Shown here: one piece after another, positions 10,931-23,329 of the stretch
Layout of the letters: each line of letters opens with the position of its first letter
Numbering within the stretch: position 1 is the first letter of the stretch
DNA from: Pinus tabuliformis
Lineage: Eukaryota > Streptophyta > Pinopsida > Pinales > Pinaceae
Direction of reading: 5' to 3'
DNA length: 64,000 nt
NCBI GenBank assembly: GCA_031772625.1
Contig: CM062815.1
Coordinates: forward strand, 606,593,980-606,657,979
Position numbers and translations under genes: made by a program
Notes under the pieces: generated by a model
The model's database searches: none
What the model was told of the DNA's origin: nothing
The model's input: the letters and a program-made list of their open reading frames with translations, nothing else

Positions 10931-11316
10931 GGATAGAATTGTACTATTTTGGGAAGTAGAAATGAAGACCCTAGATCTAGTTTCCACCATCCAGGCTGCG
11001 AGGAATTTTGTACTCATTATGTCGTGGACTATTCATAAAAGATGGTTGCGTCCATACTGTGTTCACACGAGTCTATACTTATGATGTTTTACAAGATCAT
11101 TCCTATATCAGAGTAGTAGATAGGTTTCTAGTTAGTTTTGATCTGAGTATGGGAATGCCTACCTCAGCAATGATATGATCTCATATATATATCTTGCATT
11201 GAATGTTTTTACAGGTTCCGACCGGGCTCTCCACAAGATAATCCTCGAAATGATAAAGTACTTCACTCTTCCTATATGATAAATGAAATCCTCATCTACT
11301 ACAGACTTTGCACTTT

Positions 11317-11327
11317 AGTGGGCAATC
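11317..11327 (+). other. Polypurine tract of element A
   Basis: A short G-rich run (AGTGGGCAATC) lies directly before the LTR start TGTTACAC. The B copy keeps a better form, AGGGGGCAATC. This is the expected place for plus-strand DNA priming. Confidence 0.6.
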
Positions 11328-12379
11328 TGTTACACAAAAATATCGTCACCATGATTATTTGCAGTCAGTATGGGTCTATCATCACTTGTACTGTCTTCCT
11401 AAGCAAGTCTAGGACCTCATCTCTTCAAATCAAGCTTTGGAAGTGGGAGAAAGACATTAAAAATCAATGTAACTCTAGTTTCGCACTTTCTCTCATGGTC
11501 ACCTGCGGTCCCGCACCTTCTGTGTACAAAAGCTGCGTACCTACCCGCTCTGTTCCTAACGGTGCAGGTGTGGACCCCTGTGAAAGTCAAAAGGCGCAAT
11601 TTTTATCTTAAAAAACTCACTTTGGGTTAATTCTAGAGTTTTCTAGAAGGAATTTTGACGTGGATTGTTCGCTCTAAGGTGGTTCATGCATCCCAAAAGA
11701 GAAGGAGCTAATCCCTTGACTAAAGGAGCTATCCCTTTGAAGGAGGGCTTTATCCCTTTAAAGGAGGACCTAGTAACTTCCCTCCATTGCACTATAAATA
11801 CAGGCATTGGGGTGAGGACTAGGGAGGTTAGAAGCTGAACATTTTGAGGGTAAATGCTGGTGAAATCAAGACTCTTTGGTTGAGCTTGAGAGGAAAGATC
11901 ACATACCTCTTGTTTCCATTGGAGAGTGAGTGAAGCTTGTTAAAGTAGAGGAGACATCTTGTTGGACCCTGGGAGGAGCTTGTACAGCGTCAAGGCAAAG
12001 GTTGTAAAGTTCTTCTTCTTTTGAATTAATACAATCAAACTCATTTTTCTCAACAAGTATCTTATGTTATTTGTTTCATGGACTCCTTGACTTTCATGTT
12101 AAATATGTTTCATGCAATTGGTTTTTCAGGTGCTATTTAATTTGTTTGCCTTGTTTGTGTTTGTAGATTCACGAAGAGGAGCTCATTTGGATCAAAAGAG
12201 CGAGGGCATCCACAAGCTTGCGTTGGACCAAAGGTAGGCCCTAAAAACCTTTGTTTGCTATTGTTTATTGAAACATATTTAGAGAAAGATAGTGTCTGGT
12301 TGGTTTGCTTGTCGTTAGGTCTTCTTTAGATTCTAGGAAGGTCTATCTTGTCCGCAAGATCGACCCATTCCGCGCGACA
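11328..12379 (+). repeat. 3' LTR of element A (1,052 bp)
   Basis: It starts TGTTACAC and ends GCGCGACA. Both B LTRs (35,600-36,654 and 50,054-51,108) match it in reverse orientation over the whole length, which fixes the ends. A TATA box lies at 11,793-11,800. Upstream of it, short GGAG/ATCCCTTT repeats form a small U3 array (about 11,697-11,773). GC-rich words around GTGCGGACC occur near 11,500-11,580. Confidence 0.9.
11697..11800 (+). promoter_or_regulatory. U3 repeats and TATA box in element A LTR
   Basis: Three imperfect repeats of 20-27 bases alternate AGGAG with ATCCCTTT/AAAG, followed about 20 bases later by TATAAATA (11,793-11,800). The same layout appears reversed in B. The right B LTR keeps the TATA box (50,636-50,643), while the left one has a base change in it. 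Confidence 0.65.
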
Positions 12380-12432
12380 CCATCACTTCGAAGATTGCAT
12401 CATTTGTGGCAATGAACGATAGCTTTACCCAT
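12380..12432 (-). pseudogene. Fragment of element D1 ORF3 between insertions A and E
   Basis: These 53 bases lie outside both neighbouring elements. Read on the minus strand, and joined after removing E and one target-site copy, they continue the D1 ORF3 frame from 30,871 with no stop (FIATNDAIFEV is visible). This places both A and E inside D1. Confidence 0.6.
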
Positions 12433-13462
12433 TGCTATAGGATAAAATGCATGGTGTATGGAGAATGAGGATACCCTCAAAGGTCTTCCCAGGACCTTCG
12501 ACAGACTGTATGATTATCTATAACTGTCACAAGGTTACATGCATGTTCATAAACAATAACTAACTATCAAAGTAGCATAAATAGATTACCTCAAGCCTCC
12601 ATATAGATTTGCTGGAGAGCACAATGCAGCTAGGTGGAAGTCCCCTGAGCCAACTCCAGATCAAGTCTTGCACATAGAAGGGACAAGCATAATCACAACA
12701 TACAACTCTAATAACTAATACAAGAATACATAAAAGAACATCCAGTTACACATAACTAAGCTACTCATGCTGAAAGGTATTGGACAAATGACTGAATGAA
12801 TGATAGTACCAACACCACGAAGTAGATAGTACAACTGCAGTTCTATATTAATGTTGGAAGAGTGATTACAACCATCTGTTGCATCAGCCTTCCCTTACCC
12901 CTCCAACTTCTCTCTCTCTTTCTCTCTTCTTACCAACTTCTTATGATTTGAGACAATGCTCAACAATCAAGTATGCTATCCTTTCAAATGCTCTGACCAC
13001 TATCACCATGGCCCTAGCTTTTCTTATGTAGCAATTGAGTTAGGGTTGCCAAGTTCCTCCTTGAGTTCCCTAGGGTAAAAGAAATGAAGTTGCCATGCTT
13101 TTCAGCTCTTTCCCATTTGCCTCCTTCGTTAGGGTTAGAAATCCTCCAAATAGGTCGAACTTGGATGTTTCCTTGCTTTTCTTAGAGTTTTTTTAGGAAC
13201 AAATATCTAGATATTTATGAGTCAAAATCATTCCTTTGAACTTTAGAACTTCACTAGGATCCATTAACATTGCTCCCGAACTAGAAATTTGAGTTAGTTG
13301 GGTCACTAACACACCCTTAGGCTTGCAAAGAAGATTTATAAAGCAGGTTGTTAGTGCATAGCTAACGTTAGTGTGGAAACAAGGCATGTGATCTTGGTAT
13401 TTGCTTTAGCTATCATGTCTTTCCCCTCTAAGATGATGAGGGGGTCATTTTGTTGTATAACA
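12433..13462 (-). repeat. E LTR 1 (3' LTR of unit E1)
   Basis: The plus-strand ends are TGCTATAGG and GTATAACA. On the sense strand it starts TGTTATAC, preceded by the purine tract TAAGGGGCATT (13,473-13,463 complement). The core promoter candidate is TTTATAAA at about 13,335. A short CT run is near 12,905-12,925. Confidence 0.85.
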
Positions 13463-14569
13463 AATGCCCCTTAATGTATGAGATCAGAGGCTGCGACGAT
13501 GGCAGAAATAATTTACTTAACTACAATTTTCATTCAAAAAGAGAGAGAGGATTGGAGCTTCGGGCAGTAGGGGAATCCTGATACGACACATATATATAAA
13601 ACTACTGAAATCATGTCCTGAGTCAGGCATTCCCATGCTCAGTAGCTATGTTAGAGTGATTTTCTCCAAAGAGATATGATGATGTTGGTCGCCGATAAGC
13701 ACAATGTGGATCCGGTGTCATAATAGAATCATCCTAATAAGCTGTCTCCAAAAGACAATATATGCAACTTGGAAGAGGAAACAAGACTGAGTGATGCAAG
13801 CCTCTACCCAAGGTCTTGATTTCCACTTCATCGAACAACATAGATTTATACATGTGAATATATGCGTTGATGTCGAACATGCACGAAATCATCTGATTAC
13901 CAGTCAATAATGGAGACTGTTAACAGATGTGAGGAAGGCCACCAATAATGGTGATGGTCTCCAAGATGCATAGTACAATCTAACGAGTGTGAAAGATGTT
14001 TTTGTCATTGAACACCCATAGAATCACTTAACCAGGAGCCAATAATGAGAACCCTTGATCAAACACAAGGCAACCTGCCACTAATGTCTGCAAGTACCAA
14101 GGCACTAAATGTGTTTCTAGGTTGTCTTCCTAGATAGAGTGTTGAAGTCGATAGGAAGATACCTGTCGAAAGGTAGGCAATAATGTGTCCTACATCAATC
14201 GACACGAAACAGGACAAGAATGATTTTGTTTTTTGAGGAATCTTTGAGCATTGGGTCTAAACAACAGAGGGCATGATGAAAGGATATGCTTGATGGGTTG
14301 ATGGAGGAAACAAAAGGTTAACCGTTGTACAATAGAAGGCACAACAATGGTTTTAACCATGCAGCACTAGACTCATGAACACCAAAGAGTGTTAGGATAC
14401 AGAGATGAAAAACATTGGGGTATATAGGCTAAACTCATAGGATGGTAGGATTCATATTGAGAGGCCGTCACAAGGAAGATTTATCTGAGGGAGTGCCATG
14501 TTCAAGGGAACGACTGTTGCCAAACCACGCTTTATAACACTGAATGCAGTTGTATTTTCCACTTTCCCC
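13463..14569 (-). other. E1 3' UTR, part nearest the LTR
   Basis: No ORF of substance. It contains GTTGATGTCGAACATG (about 13,868) and a diverged second copy, matching the direct-repeat module in the A and B 3' UTRs. It also contains a CTAGG..TCTTCCTAG-type inverted pair near 14,118-14,135. E and A therefore share 3' UTR ancestry beyond the hairpin array. Confidence 0.6.
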
Positions 14570-15883
14570 ATCTGATTAGTTTAGCGAGTCCAGATGGGTA
14601 AACTCATCGATCTTTTCATATTTTAAGAGTTTGAAAAGGACTGCAAAAAGAGTGACTTTGTGCCCTATCTGATTAGTTTAATGAGTCCAGACAAGCAGAC
14701 TCATCGATGTTTTAATGTTTTGAGAGTCTGAAAAGGATCATAAAAAGAGCAACTCTATATCTTGTTTGTGTAATTTAAAGAGTACAAACTAGACAACTCG
14801 GTGGTTTTTCCATATTTAGAGAGTCTGAAAAGATCGTAAAGAATGACTCCATGGTGGTCCCTTTGTCATAGTTGTTAATCAGGCGTGAAAAAAGGTTAAT
14901 AGTATACACGGATTGGTTACTTTTCCTTGAGTTAATCTACTGAATCCGGATAAAGAGAAACCTATGTTCAATAGATGTCGACCTCATTTTGTTACGAGTG
15001 CAAGGAGATGGAATAAACTCATTTTTTGTCGTGAATTTTTAATGAGTCACATGATGACAAACTCAATACCTTCATCAAATTTTAACGAGTCAAATGAAGA
15101 AAACTCAAGGTATCTTTTTTAGTTTAGTGAGCGAGGAAAAAGAGGTAAAATAATTGCTCATTCCTTCTTCGTAGATTTAATGAGCCCGAAGGAGGGGGAA
15201 AAACTCAGGGATTTTTCAATTTTAAGATCGAGAAATGGTCCCAAAAAAGCAAGTGCTCTTGTTGTTGTCGTATATTTTTAATGAGCCCGGTGACAAAAAC
15301 TCGGGATTTTTCAGTTTAACGAGTGAGAAAAGTACCTAAAATAATGCTTGGGTCATCTTTATAAATGTTTAACGAGCCTAAAGACAAAACTCAGGATTTT
15401 TTTCAGTTTTATGAGCGAGAAAAAAGCGCCTAAAAAGAATGCTCTAATGGTCTTTTTCAGTTTAATGAGCTAGAAAAAGAGTGAAAAAGAGTTGCTCAGA
15501 CCATCGTCGTATATGTTTAACAAGCCCAACGATGACAAACTCAAGGATTTTTCAGTTTTTGAGAGCGAGAAAATATCCAATAAAAGAAAGTTCTCATATC
15601 TTCTTTGTAGTAGTTTAACGAGCCCAAAGAAGGAGACTCAAGGTTTTTCGAATTAACGAGCAAGAAAAATACCATAAAAAGAATGCTCGATCTTCTTCGT
15701 GGTAGTTTAATGAGCCCGAAGGGGACTCAAGGAGTTTTTGGATTAACAAGCAAGAAAAATACCATAAAAAGAATGCTCGATCTTCTTCGAGGTAGTTTAA
15801 CGAGCCTGAAGAAGGAGACTCAACGACATTTTGGATTAACGAGAAAGAAAAATACCATAAAAATAATGCTCGATCTTTCTTGA
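14570..15883 (-). repeat. Hairpin-repeat array of E1 (about 14 units, ~93 bp period)
   Basis: The word TTTAACGAG (or TTTAATGAG) recurs with alternating spacing of about 40 and 53 bases. In one half of each unit it is flanked by complementary arms that differ between units: CTTCTTTG/CAAAGAAG (15,600-15,607/15,625-15,632), CTTCAT/ATGAAG (15,070-15,075/15,094-15,099), CATCGT/ACGATG (15,502-15,507/15,529-15,534), CTTCTTCG/CGAAGGAG (15,164-15,171/15,187-15,194). Many half-units also close with GAGC..GCTC or GAGT..ACTC. The units nearest pol are the most regular. The array starts exactly where pol coding ends. Short open frames over it are repeat artefacts. Confidence 0.8.
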
Positions 15884-17303
15884 TCTCATGCTTGACAATA
15901 GAAGGGTCTATTCCATGTGTTTCCTCATAAGACCAAGGGAAAACATCATGAATGTCCTTAAAAGGGTAGGTGAAGCTTGAAATTTCCTCACGGTTGCGAT
16001 TGGCTCCAATTTGTATGTTTTCCACGATGCCTGTCATGACTGGAATATAGATGAGCAATGTCTTTGAAAGATTTCCCATGTTTCCCTCCAAGTCCGAAGT
16101 TTGGATAGTCGTATATGGTGAGGAAACGATTTCAGGTGCGTCAGGTGACAGGATTTGAAGAAGCATAATGTCCGAATCAGATATCGAAACATGATGGTGC
16201 GAGTCCTCCCAAGGTCACTCTTCTAAACTCATGATTTCTCTAATAGCTTCGTCCATAGGTAGGACTTGATTGAGGGGATTGAAAGAAGCAGCGGTTATGG
16301 GAGGGGCAGGTGTATTGTTGGCTGTAAACAAAGTGATTGGAGATGTAGATGTAGATTGAATGACTTAGTAGTCCAATTCAGCTAGTGACAATAACATTCT
16401 TTCTCTATAAGTGTCAATGTCTGAAGGGGCCACGAGGATCCAAGGATCAGTCGGTTTGTGAGGAATGGGTGAAACCATAGAGACCGTCTGTGGAATCGCG
16501 AGTGGCAGAAGAGGGAAACAACCCATAAGGGAAGAGCCCTTTAGTAGACTGGTACTGATACTGACATTAGAGTCATGTACACCACACACTAAGGCTACGG
16601 AGCTGTTAGGTAACAGAGAGTAATCTGGGGTGCAAAAAGACAGCTGATCCACTGTGAATATCTTTCCATCTAAGGGAAAGAGGATGACAGAGAAGAACGA
16701 AGACATAATGGCCTTCATGGAATAAGTCCAACTGCGGCCCAAAAGTAGATTATAGTCAAGTTTATGATCCACGACTTCAATATCTACCGTTACTGTTTTC
16801 CCACTCAAGGTGATGGGATAGCTAGCTAGGTAACCTTTTGGGATGAAAGTGTGGCCGTTGAAAGATTTAAGGAAATTCGACGGTGGGGATAAGGTTGGAG
16901 AACCTAGAGCGAGCCATCATGAAGCCAACATGATGTAGGTAGAAGCACCTTTGTCAATGACAGTTCTATGTATACCTTTACCTTTCGAAAAGATTTGCAC
17001 TTGAAATGCAAGTTGGTGGGAAAGGGGAGGTTTACACTTTTCCATGTTGAAAATTGCAAGCATGGATTCCCATGGGTCGATACCACCAATAGCCGAAAGC
17101 AAAGCTTTCCTTTGTGATGGGCATGTTTGTAATACTTCGAGCGCCGACATAGCCGACGACGCTTGTGCCAAGTCTTCTACAATGCTATATTTTTGGGTAG
17201 CACATGCAGATGTATTGTGTGTTGTGCGTCGAAGTGCCCCTTTGGGGGGCTGAATTACAAGATCAACAACTGGCCGTTTCATATGAAAATCATTGGGAGA
17301 CAA
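15884..17303 (-). pseudogene. pol: E1 protease and truncated start of pol
   Basis: On the minus strand, 17,303-16,917 reads the gag-pol junction (KGALRRT, SAMSALEVLQTCPSQRK, homologous to element A at 3,150-3,300) and the protease site IDKGAST. 16,808-16,365 continues with VDIEVVDHKLDYNLLLGRSW. 16,166-15,884 ends with FPWSYEETHGIDPSIVKHEIK. In A the corresponding point lies about 40 residues before the conserved RT blocks, so E stops just short of the RT. The homologous frame then ends and the sequence passes straight into the repeat array. Several stops and indels break it. E needs RT and integrase supplied by another element. Confidence 0.85.
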
Positions 17304-19552
17304 TGTGTTTTGACTTGAGGAAGGTTCCTCTGCATGAGTGACAGGAGCTCCATAGGATTTGGCTCTTGTTTGTGGATCTACCGTTTCAAAGGTGTAAATT
17401 GTAGAAGATCCTTCACCAGCTGAAGGATGTTGTGAACCACCATTGCCCCATTGTAGGGGTTGGGGTTGGTTTGCAATAAGGTTTTGGTACTGCTGAGTGG
17501 GGAAAGGATTATTCAGGACAGTGGGGGTCCTACCAGTATCGTGTTAGCAATGAAATCTGTGCATTCCTGAAGACACGAACATAGATATGTCAAGTGGTAT
17601 TCATCATAGATTTTGTAAGGGAATCAGGATGGTTTATCCTTTCCATCGCCAGAGGGTTCAACAACCTTCTGCTTTGGGTTGTACTGCTTTGTTGACTGCT
17701 CTTCAGAAGGAGTAGTCTTTTTCTTATTCTTCTTGTTCTTACCACCGAGATTTTATGTAGACTGCACAGAGTTTATCGTGGTGGTAAGAAGAGTAGTTGA
17801 TTTGGTAGACGGGTCCACTGACAACTGGGCAATTTGACTGCTGAGTTGTTTTATAGCAATATCAAAGGTTGCATCGACAATCCCATCGGCGTAGTCGCGA
17901 AAGTATTGGAGTTGCGAGGGGCATTGGGGATTATGTCGTAAAGAGTGCCAGACTGTGAATATATCAGATCTAAGTGCTGGGAATGACGTATGGATTGGGC
18001 TTTTGTGACCGCACCACCTATGGCGACATCCTTAGCGATTTGGGGGAGTAGGGACTTACAAAACCAATCCGCTAAGAGATAGTCTGGGAGGGGAGCTTTT
18101 ACCAACCTCCGCCTATGTCTCCATTCATGTATATGATCATAGATGTGGGTGGTGGTATCCTGATGTACTGAAGTGAGGAGCTCTGTGCCAGTCTCGTAGC
18201 GGATGGGTAGCTGGAAGTGCTTTAGGAATTCCATCGCTAGAGCGTCGAAGATATTTACTGACATGTGTGGTAACTCAATGTACCACTTAGCTGCGTTGCC
18301 ATGAGGGTGCAGGGAAAAAGATGTAACCAGACACTATCATCCACCATGGAGTTAGAAACACACCAAAGATGATAGGTGGTGATATGGGTGCCTCGATCCT
18401 CCCCTTATTTTCCGTCGAACTTAGGGATGTCTGTTGGCATTTTATGCGGGATCGGCGGCCAAAATAAGTTATGGTAGATGGGGTCATTTGTAAGTTTGTA
18501 CAAGTCGGGGATATCAAATGCTGCCAAGAAAGGCAAAGTGTGTGATGCCCCCGACTTGGACCAAGGTGATGACATATGACTTGAGGAACCTTGCGGTCCT
18601 CCCATCGTTTGAGTCCAATATTATACACAGGTTGTGTGGCATAGTAGTTGCCTTGGGATATGGTTTTGTAGTATGAATTTCCATGGGGAATCTAATGTTG
18701 GGGTATAGAATTGCCCCATGATAAGCAGTGCCCCCTTGAATCATTTGAATTTGTGAGTAGGGTGACCCCACGGATTGGTTGGGACCTCCTTGAGCATTCC
18801 CGCTTGCCACAAAACTAACTATATGTCTCTGATTGACATAAGGAATGCTCATATCAATCAGTGACTGACCATGCATGCCTAAGAATGGAGGGGGAACTGT
18901 TACACTCCTGACTAGTATGTGCATATTGGGAATGCCCCCAGATACTTGAATCTGGGGGTTTGAACTATCCAATGGCTACCGACCATATTGTTGGTTGATG
19001 AGAACTGCACTAATAGTGCTATATTGAGCGTTATAAGGAGTGTTGTATGTAGCACTTGTCAAATGTATACAGTTTGACACTCTAGGGGTGGAACCTGGCA
19101 TCGACTGGGTTCCACTCGTGGAGGGTGTCATGTGAGTGGTTGTACCTGGGAAAAATGGGATAGTGGGGTTCGCCATCAATTGTGTGGTGGTGACTGTCCA
19201 CTAGGGAAGTGGTGGAGGACCAAAAGTGTCCACAGAGTGCCATGACCCTCATCGACGACATGGATGGAAATGTTCCCTCTAAAGAGACAGGGAGTATAGG
19301 TGCCACGGGAATGAAGAGTGGGTCCAATGGATTCATTAGCAGAGGGTTAAAGGGAGGAAGAAATCCTTCGGTAAAGAAATCCTCTGGAAAACTCGAATCG
19401 TCAGTTGTCCGAACAGATTATGTGTGAGATTGAGGAGACTGATTCCCTGAAGATGGGGAATCTAGTTCATTGGAGCTCAGTGGATCTTCCACAATGAGTG
19501 GAGGAAGTCCTAGCAATCGTCTAGATTGACGACAAGGGCCGGATGTAGCCAT
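17304..19552 (-). pseudogene. gag: E1 gag, broken
   Basis: The start ATG at 19,552 is followed by an N terminus like element A's (CRQSRRLLGLPP). A TAA follows about 45 codons later, at a place shared with E2. Further open parts are 19,336-18,976, 18,972-18,405 and 18,264-17,851. The gag core is clear (LPFLAAFDIPDLYKLTNDPI, FWPPIPHKMPTDIPKFDGK, then FLKHFQLPIRYETGTELL and LLADWFCKSLLPQ). A zinc-knuckle region near 17,620-17,560 is poorly preserved. Its homology to A gag suggests that the capsid of an A-like partner could have packaged E RNA; that is inference. Confidence 0.8.
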
Positions 19553-21061
19553 GGTGACCATTAATTTTATCAATAAATTTTATCATGATATTTGTTAAAG
19601 TCTCAAATGATAACACTCCGGTGCCTAAAAAATTATAAAAAATACACTAAGTTGATCAATCAACAAACAGAGGGAAATGACCATGTCTGATAAGCACTGA
19701 TCACTGGAGATGAAACCCAGTATCTCAATGAATTACAGAGAAGGCTGGCCAGATGTACAGTTATGGTTACTCTAGAGCTTTGCTTGAACCTTAGATTGAG
19801 GGGCCAAGGACTCTCGTGAAGATGAGCACCCTCCCAAAAATTGAAGATAGAGTAGGTCCATCTATGTTAGCTACTAGGGCAGCCCGCCCTAGTCACCTTG
19901 TGTAAGTCCCTAAAATTTTGGCCACTAAGGATACCTCAGATCACAGACACCATCGGGGGGGACATAGTCATAAATAGTACGTTGTGTGGGTAGGATACCT
20001 GAGTCCCCGACTCAGCTCCGAAATCCCCGAATGGATCCCCAATACACATAATACCCAAAGGAGTTGTAAGAGAAGGCGAAGTCCGATGTTGTCTCATATT
20101 TAGCTCCACTTTTATTTTAGTGGTCCCGGTAGTATGAGTGCAGAAGGAATTTTCTCTATTTTAATGACACTAGTGTTGGTGTCTAATCTTGGGCAGTTTA
20201 CTCACATTGCCTATCCCAAGATCCTAGCTCGTACTAATGCTTGTTTGCTCAATAAAGAGTTACTGATTGATTTTAGGTAAATTTTATGTGTACTTTTATA
20301 TTGTCCTTGGTAGGGGAGTTGAAGTATGAAATGTGATGAGACTTTGACTCAAAAATCATGCACAAGACAATGCTTTAAAAAAATTTCAATTCGATGAAAA
20401 CAAGTTGTATTCTACAGGTGAGATTTTTTCACATATTCATATTTTTTCCATGCATCTTAGTCTTTTAACACATGCATAACCAACAAAATTCTTTCCAATG
20501 TTTTCTTAACAACTACTTGAAACCAAAAATAGAGTAGCTTTTAACCAGGAAAACAGAAGAGTGAATAAAAAATGTGGATCTTTCTTTCATAAAAAATGAT
20601 TTTAGGAAAGAAAAAACAAAACTTATTTCCCAAAAAAAAACGTTTAGGACACCTATTTTGCTCACAAAATGCAGTAACAGATCCTTTTTTAGTCCATGAG
20701 TAGGCTTCCTATCCCTTTTGGTTTGCAAACATAGTTGGAAATCAATGTTTTGGGAGACTAACGCTCTATAGCAATGGCCACAGAGAGTTTCTAAGGCCAC
20801 TAATGCTTTCTGTATGCAGACACAGAGCTTTATAAAGCACCATGTAGTCTACTAACCTGCGTTAGTGTGGGGAAACATCTCCAAACAAGGCTTCTCAAAT
20901 AAGATTCAATGATGAATATATGTAGGCAAGATGCAGCAATGTTTTGGTGGGTCAGAAAGGGAATGTAGAAGTATAGGGAGCTCTTAGAAGGAGGAGGAAA
21001 CTGAGAACTGCCTGGGTAAACCGAGAACTATATGTATAGTCCCCAGTGGAGTTACCAATTC
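19553..21061 (-). other. E1 5' UTR and primer binding site
   Basis: The PBS, on the minus strand at 21,057-21,040, reads TGGTAACTCCACTGGGG, a mutated form of the E2 site TGGCGACTCCACTGGGGA. The leader is long (about 1.5 kb) with no conserved ORF. Near 20,828-20,895 it holds a second copy of an LTR promoter-region segment (GCTTTATAAAGC, then GCGTTAGTGTGG-AAACA). Confidence 0.65.
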
Positions 21062-21535
21062 TTCTATAGGATAAAATGCACGGTGTAAGGAGAATGAAGA
21101 TACCCTCAAAGGTCTTCGCGGGACCTTCGACAAACTGTAAGATTATCTGTTACAGTCACAAAGTTACATGCATGTTCATAAACAATAACTAACTATCAAA
21201 GTAGGATAAATAGATTACCTGAAGCCTCTATGTAGATTTTCTAGAGAGTGCAATGTAGCTAGGTGGAAGTACCCTGAACCGGCTCTAGATCAAGTCCTAC
21301 ACATAGAAGAGACAAGCATAATCATAGGATACAACTTTGATAACTAATACATGAATATATAAAAGAACATCTAGCTACACATATCTAAGCTACTGATGCC
21401 AAAAGGTATTAGACAAACAACTGAATGAATGATAGTACCAATACCATGGAGTAGATAGTACAACTGCAGTTCTATATTAATGTTGGAAGAGTGATTACAA
21501 CCATATGTTGCAATAGCCTTCCCTTACCCCTCCAG

Positions 21536-21571
<36 letters not shown>

Positions 21572-22102
21572 TATTAACTTCTTATGATTTGAGACAATGC
21601 TCAACAATCAAGTATGTTATCCTTTCAAATGCTTTGACCCCTATCACCATAGCCCTAGCTTTGTTTATGTAGCAATTGAGTTAGGATTTCCAAGTTCCTC
21701 CTTGAGTTCCCTAGGGTAAAAGCAATTAAGTTTCCATGATTTTCAGCTCTTTCCCATTTTCCTCCTTCGTTAGGATTAGAAATCCTCCAAATAGTTCAAA
21801 TTTGGATGTTTCCTTTCTTTTCTTGAGTGTTTTTAGGAACAAATATCTAGATATTTATGAGTCAAACTCATTCCTTTGACCCTTAGAACTTCACTAGGAT
21901 CCACTAATGCTGCTCCCGAACTAGCAACATGAGTTAGTTGGATCACTAACGCACCCTTAGGCTTGCAGAGAAGATTTATAAAGTAGGTTGTCAGTGCATA
22001 GCCAACATTAGTGTGGAAACAAGGCATGTGATATTGGTCTTTACTTCAGCTATCATGTCTTTCCCCTCTGAGCTGATGAGGGGGTCATTTTGTTGTATAA
22101 CA
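21062..22102 (-). repeat. E LTR 2 (shared by units E1 and E2)
   Basis: It is colinear with LTR 1 and LTR 3. The plus-strand start has mutated from TGCTATAGG to TTCTATAGG. A (CT)n run at about 21,539-21,568 is longer than in the other two LTRs. No target duplication surrounds this LTR, as expected for the middle LTR of a tandem. Confidence 0.85.

Positions 22103-23329
<1,227 letters not shown>

Larger units (their letters stand above)
1..12379 (+). mobile_element. Element A: Ty3/gypsy (Tat-like) LTR retrotransposon, 5' end outside window
   Basis: Plus-strand order is gag, protease, reverse transcriptase, RNase H, integrase, a second RNase H, an antisense PMD gene, a structured 3' UTR, a purine tract and a 3' LTR. 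The 5' LTR must lie just left of the window, because the first gag ATG is at base 55. Several frameshifts and stops in gag and pol show that this copy is dead, although integrase and the second RNase H are still open. Integrase ends without a chromodomain, which with the second RNase H points to the Tat lineage (family knowledge). The 3' LTR ends at 12,379, followed by CCATC. The left-hand target duplication cannot be checked. Confidence 0.9.

Noticed and set aside
14570..15883. Regular spacing of the TTTAACGAG word looked like a CRISPR-type array
   Set aside because: Plant nuclear retroelement context; repeats are imperfect, spacers are related to one another and there are no cas genes. It is a 3' UTR hairpin array.
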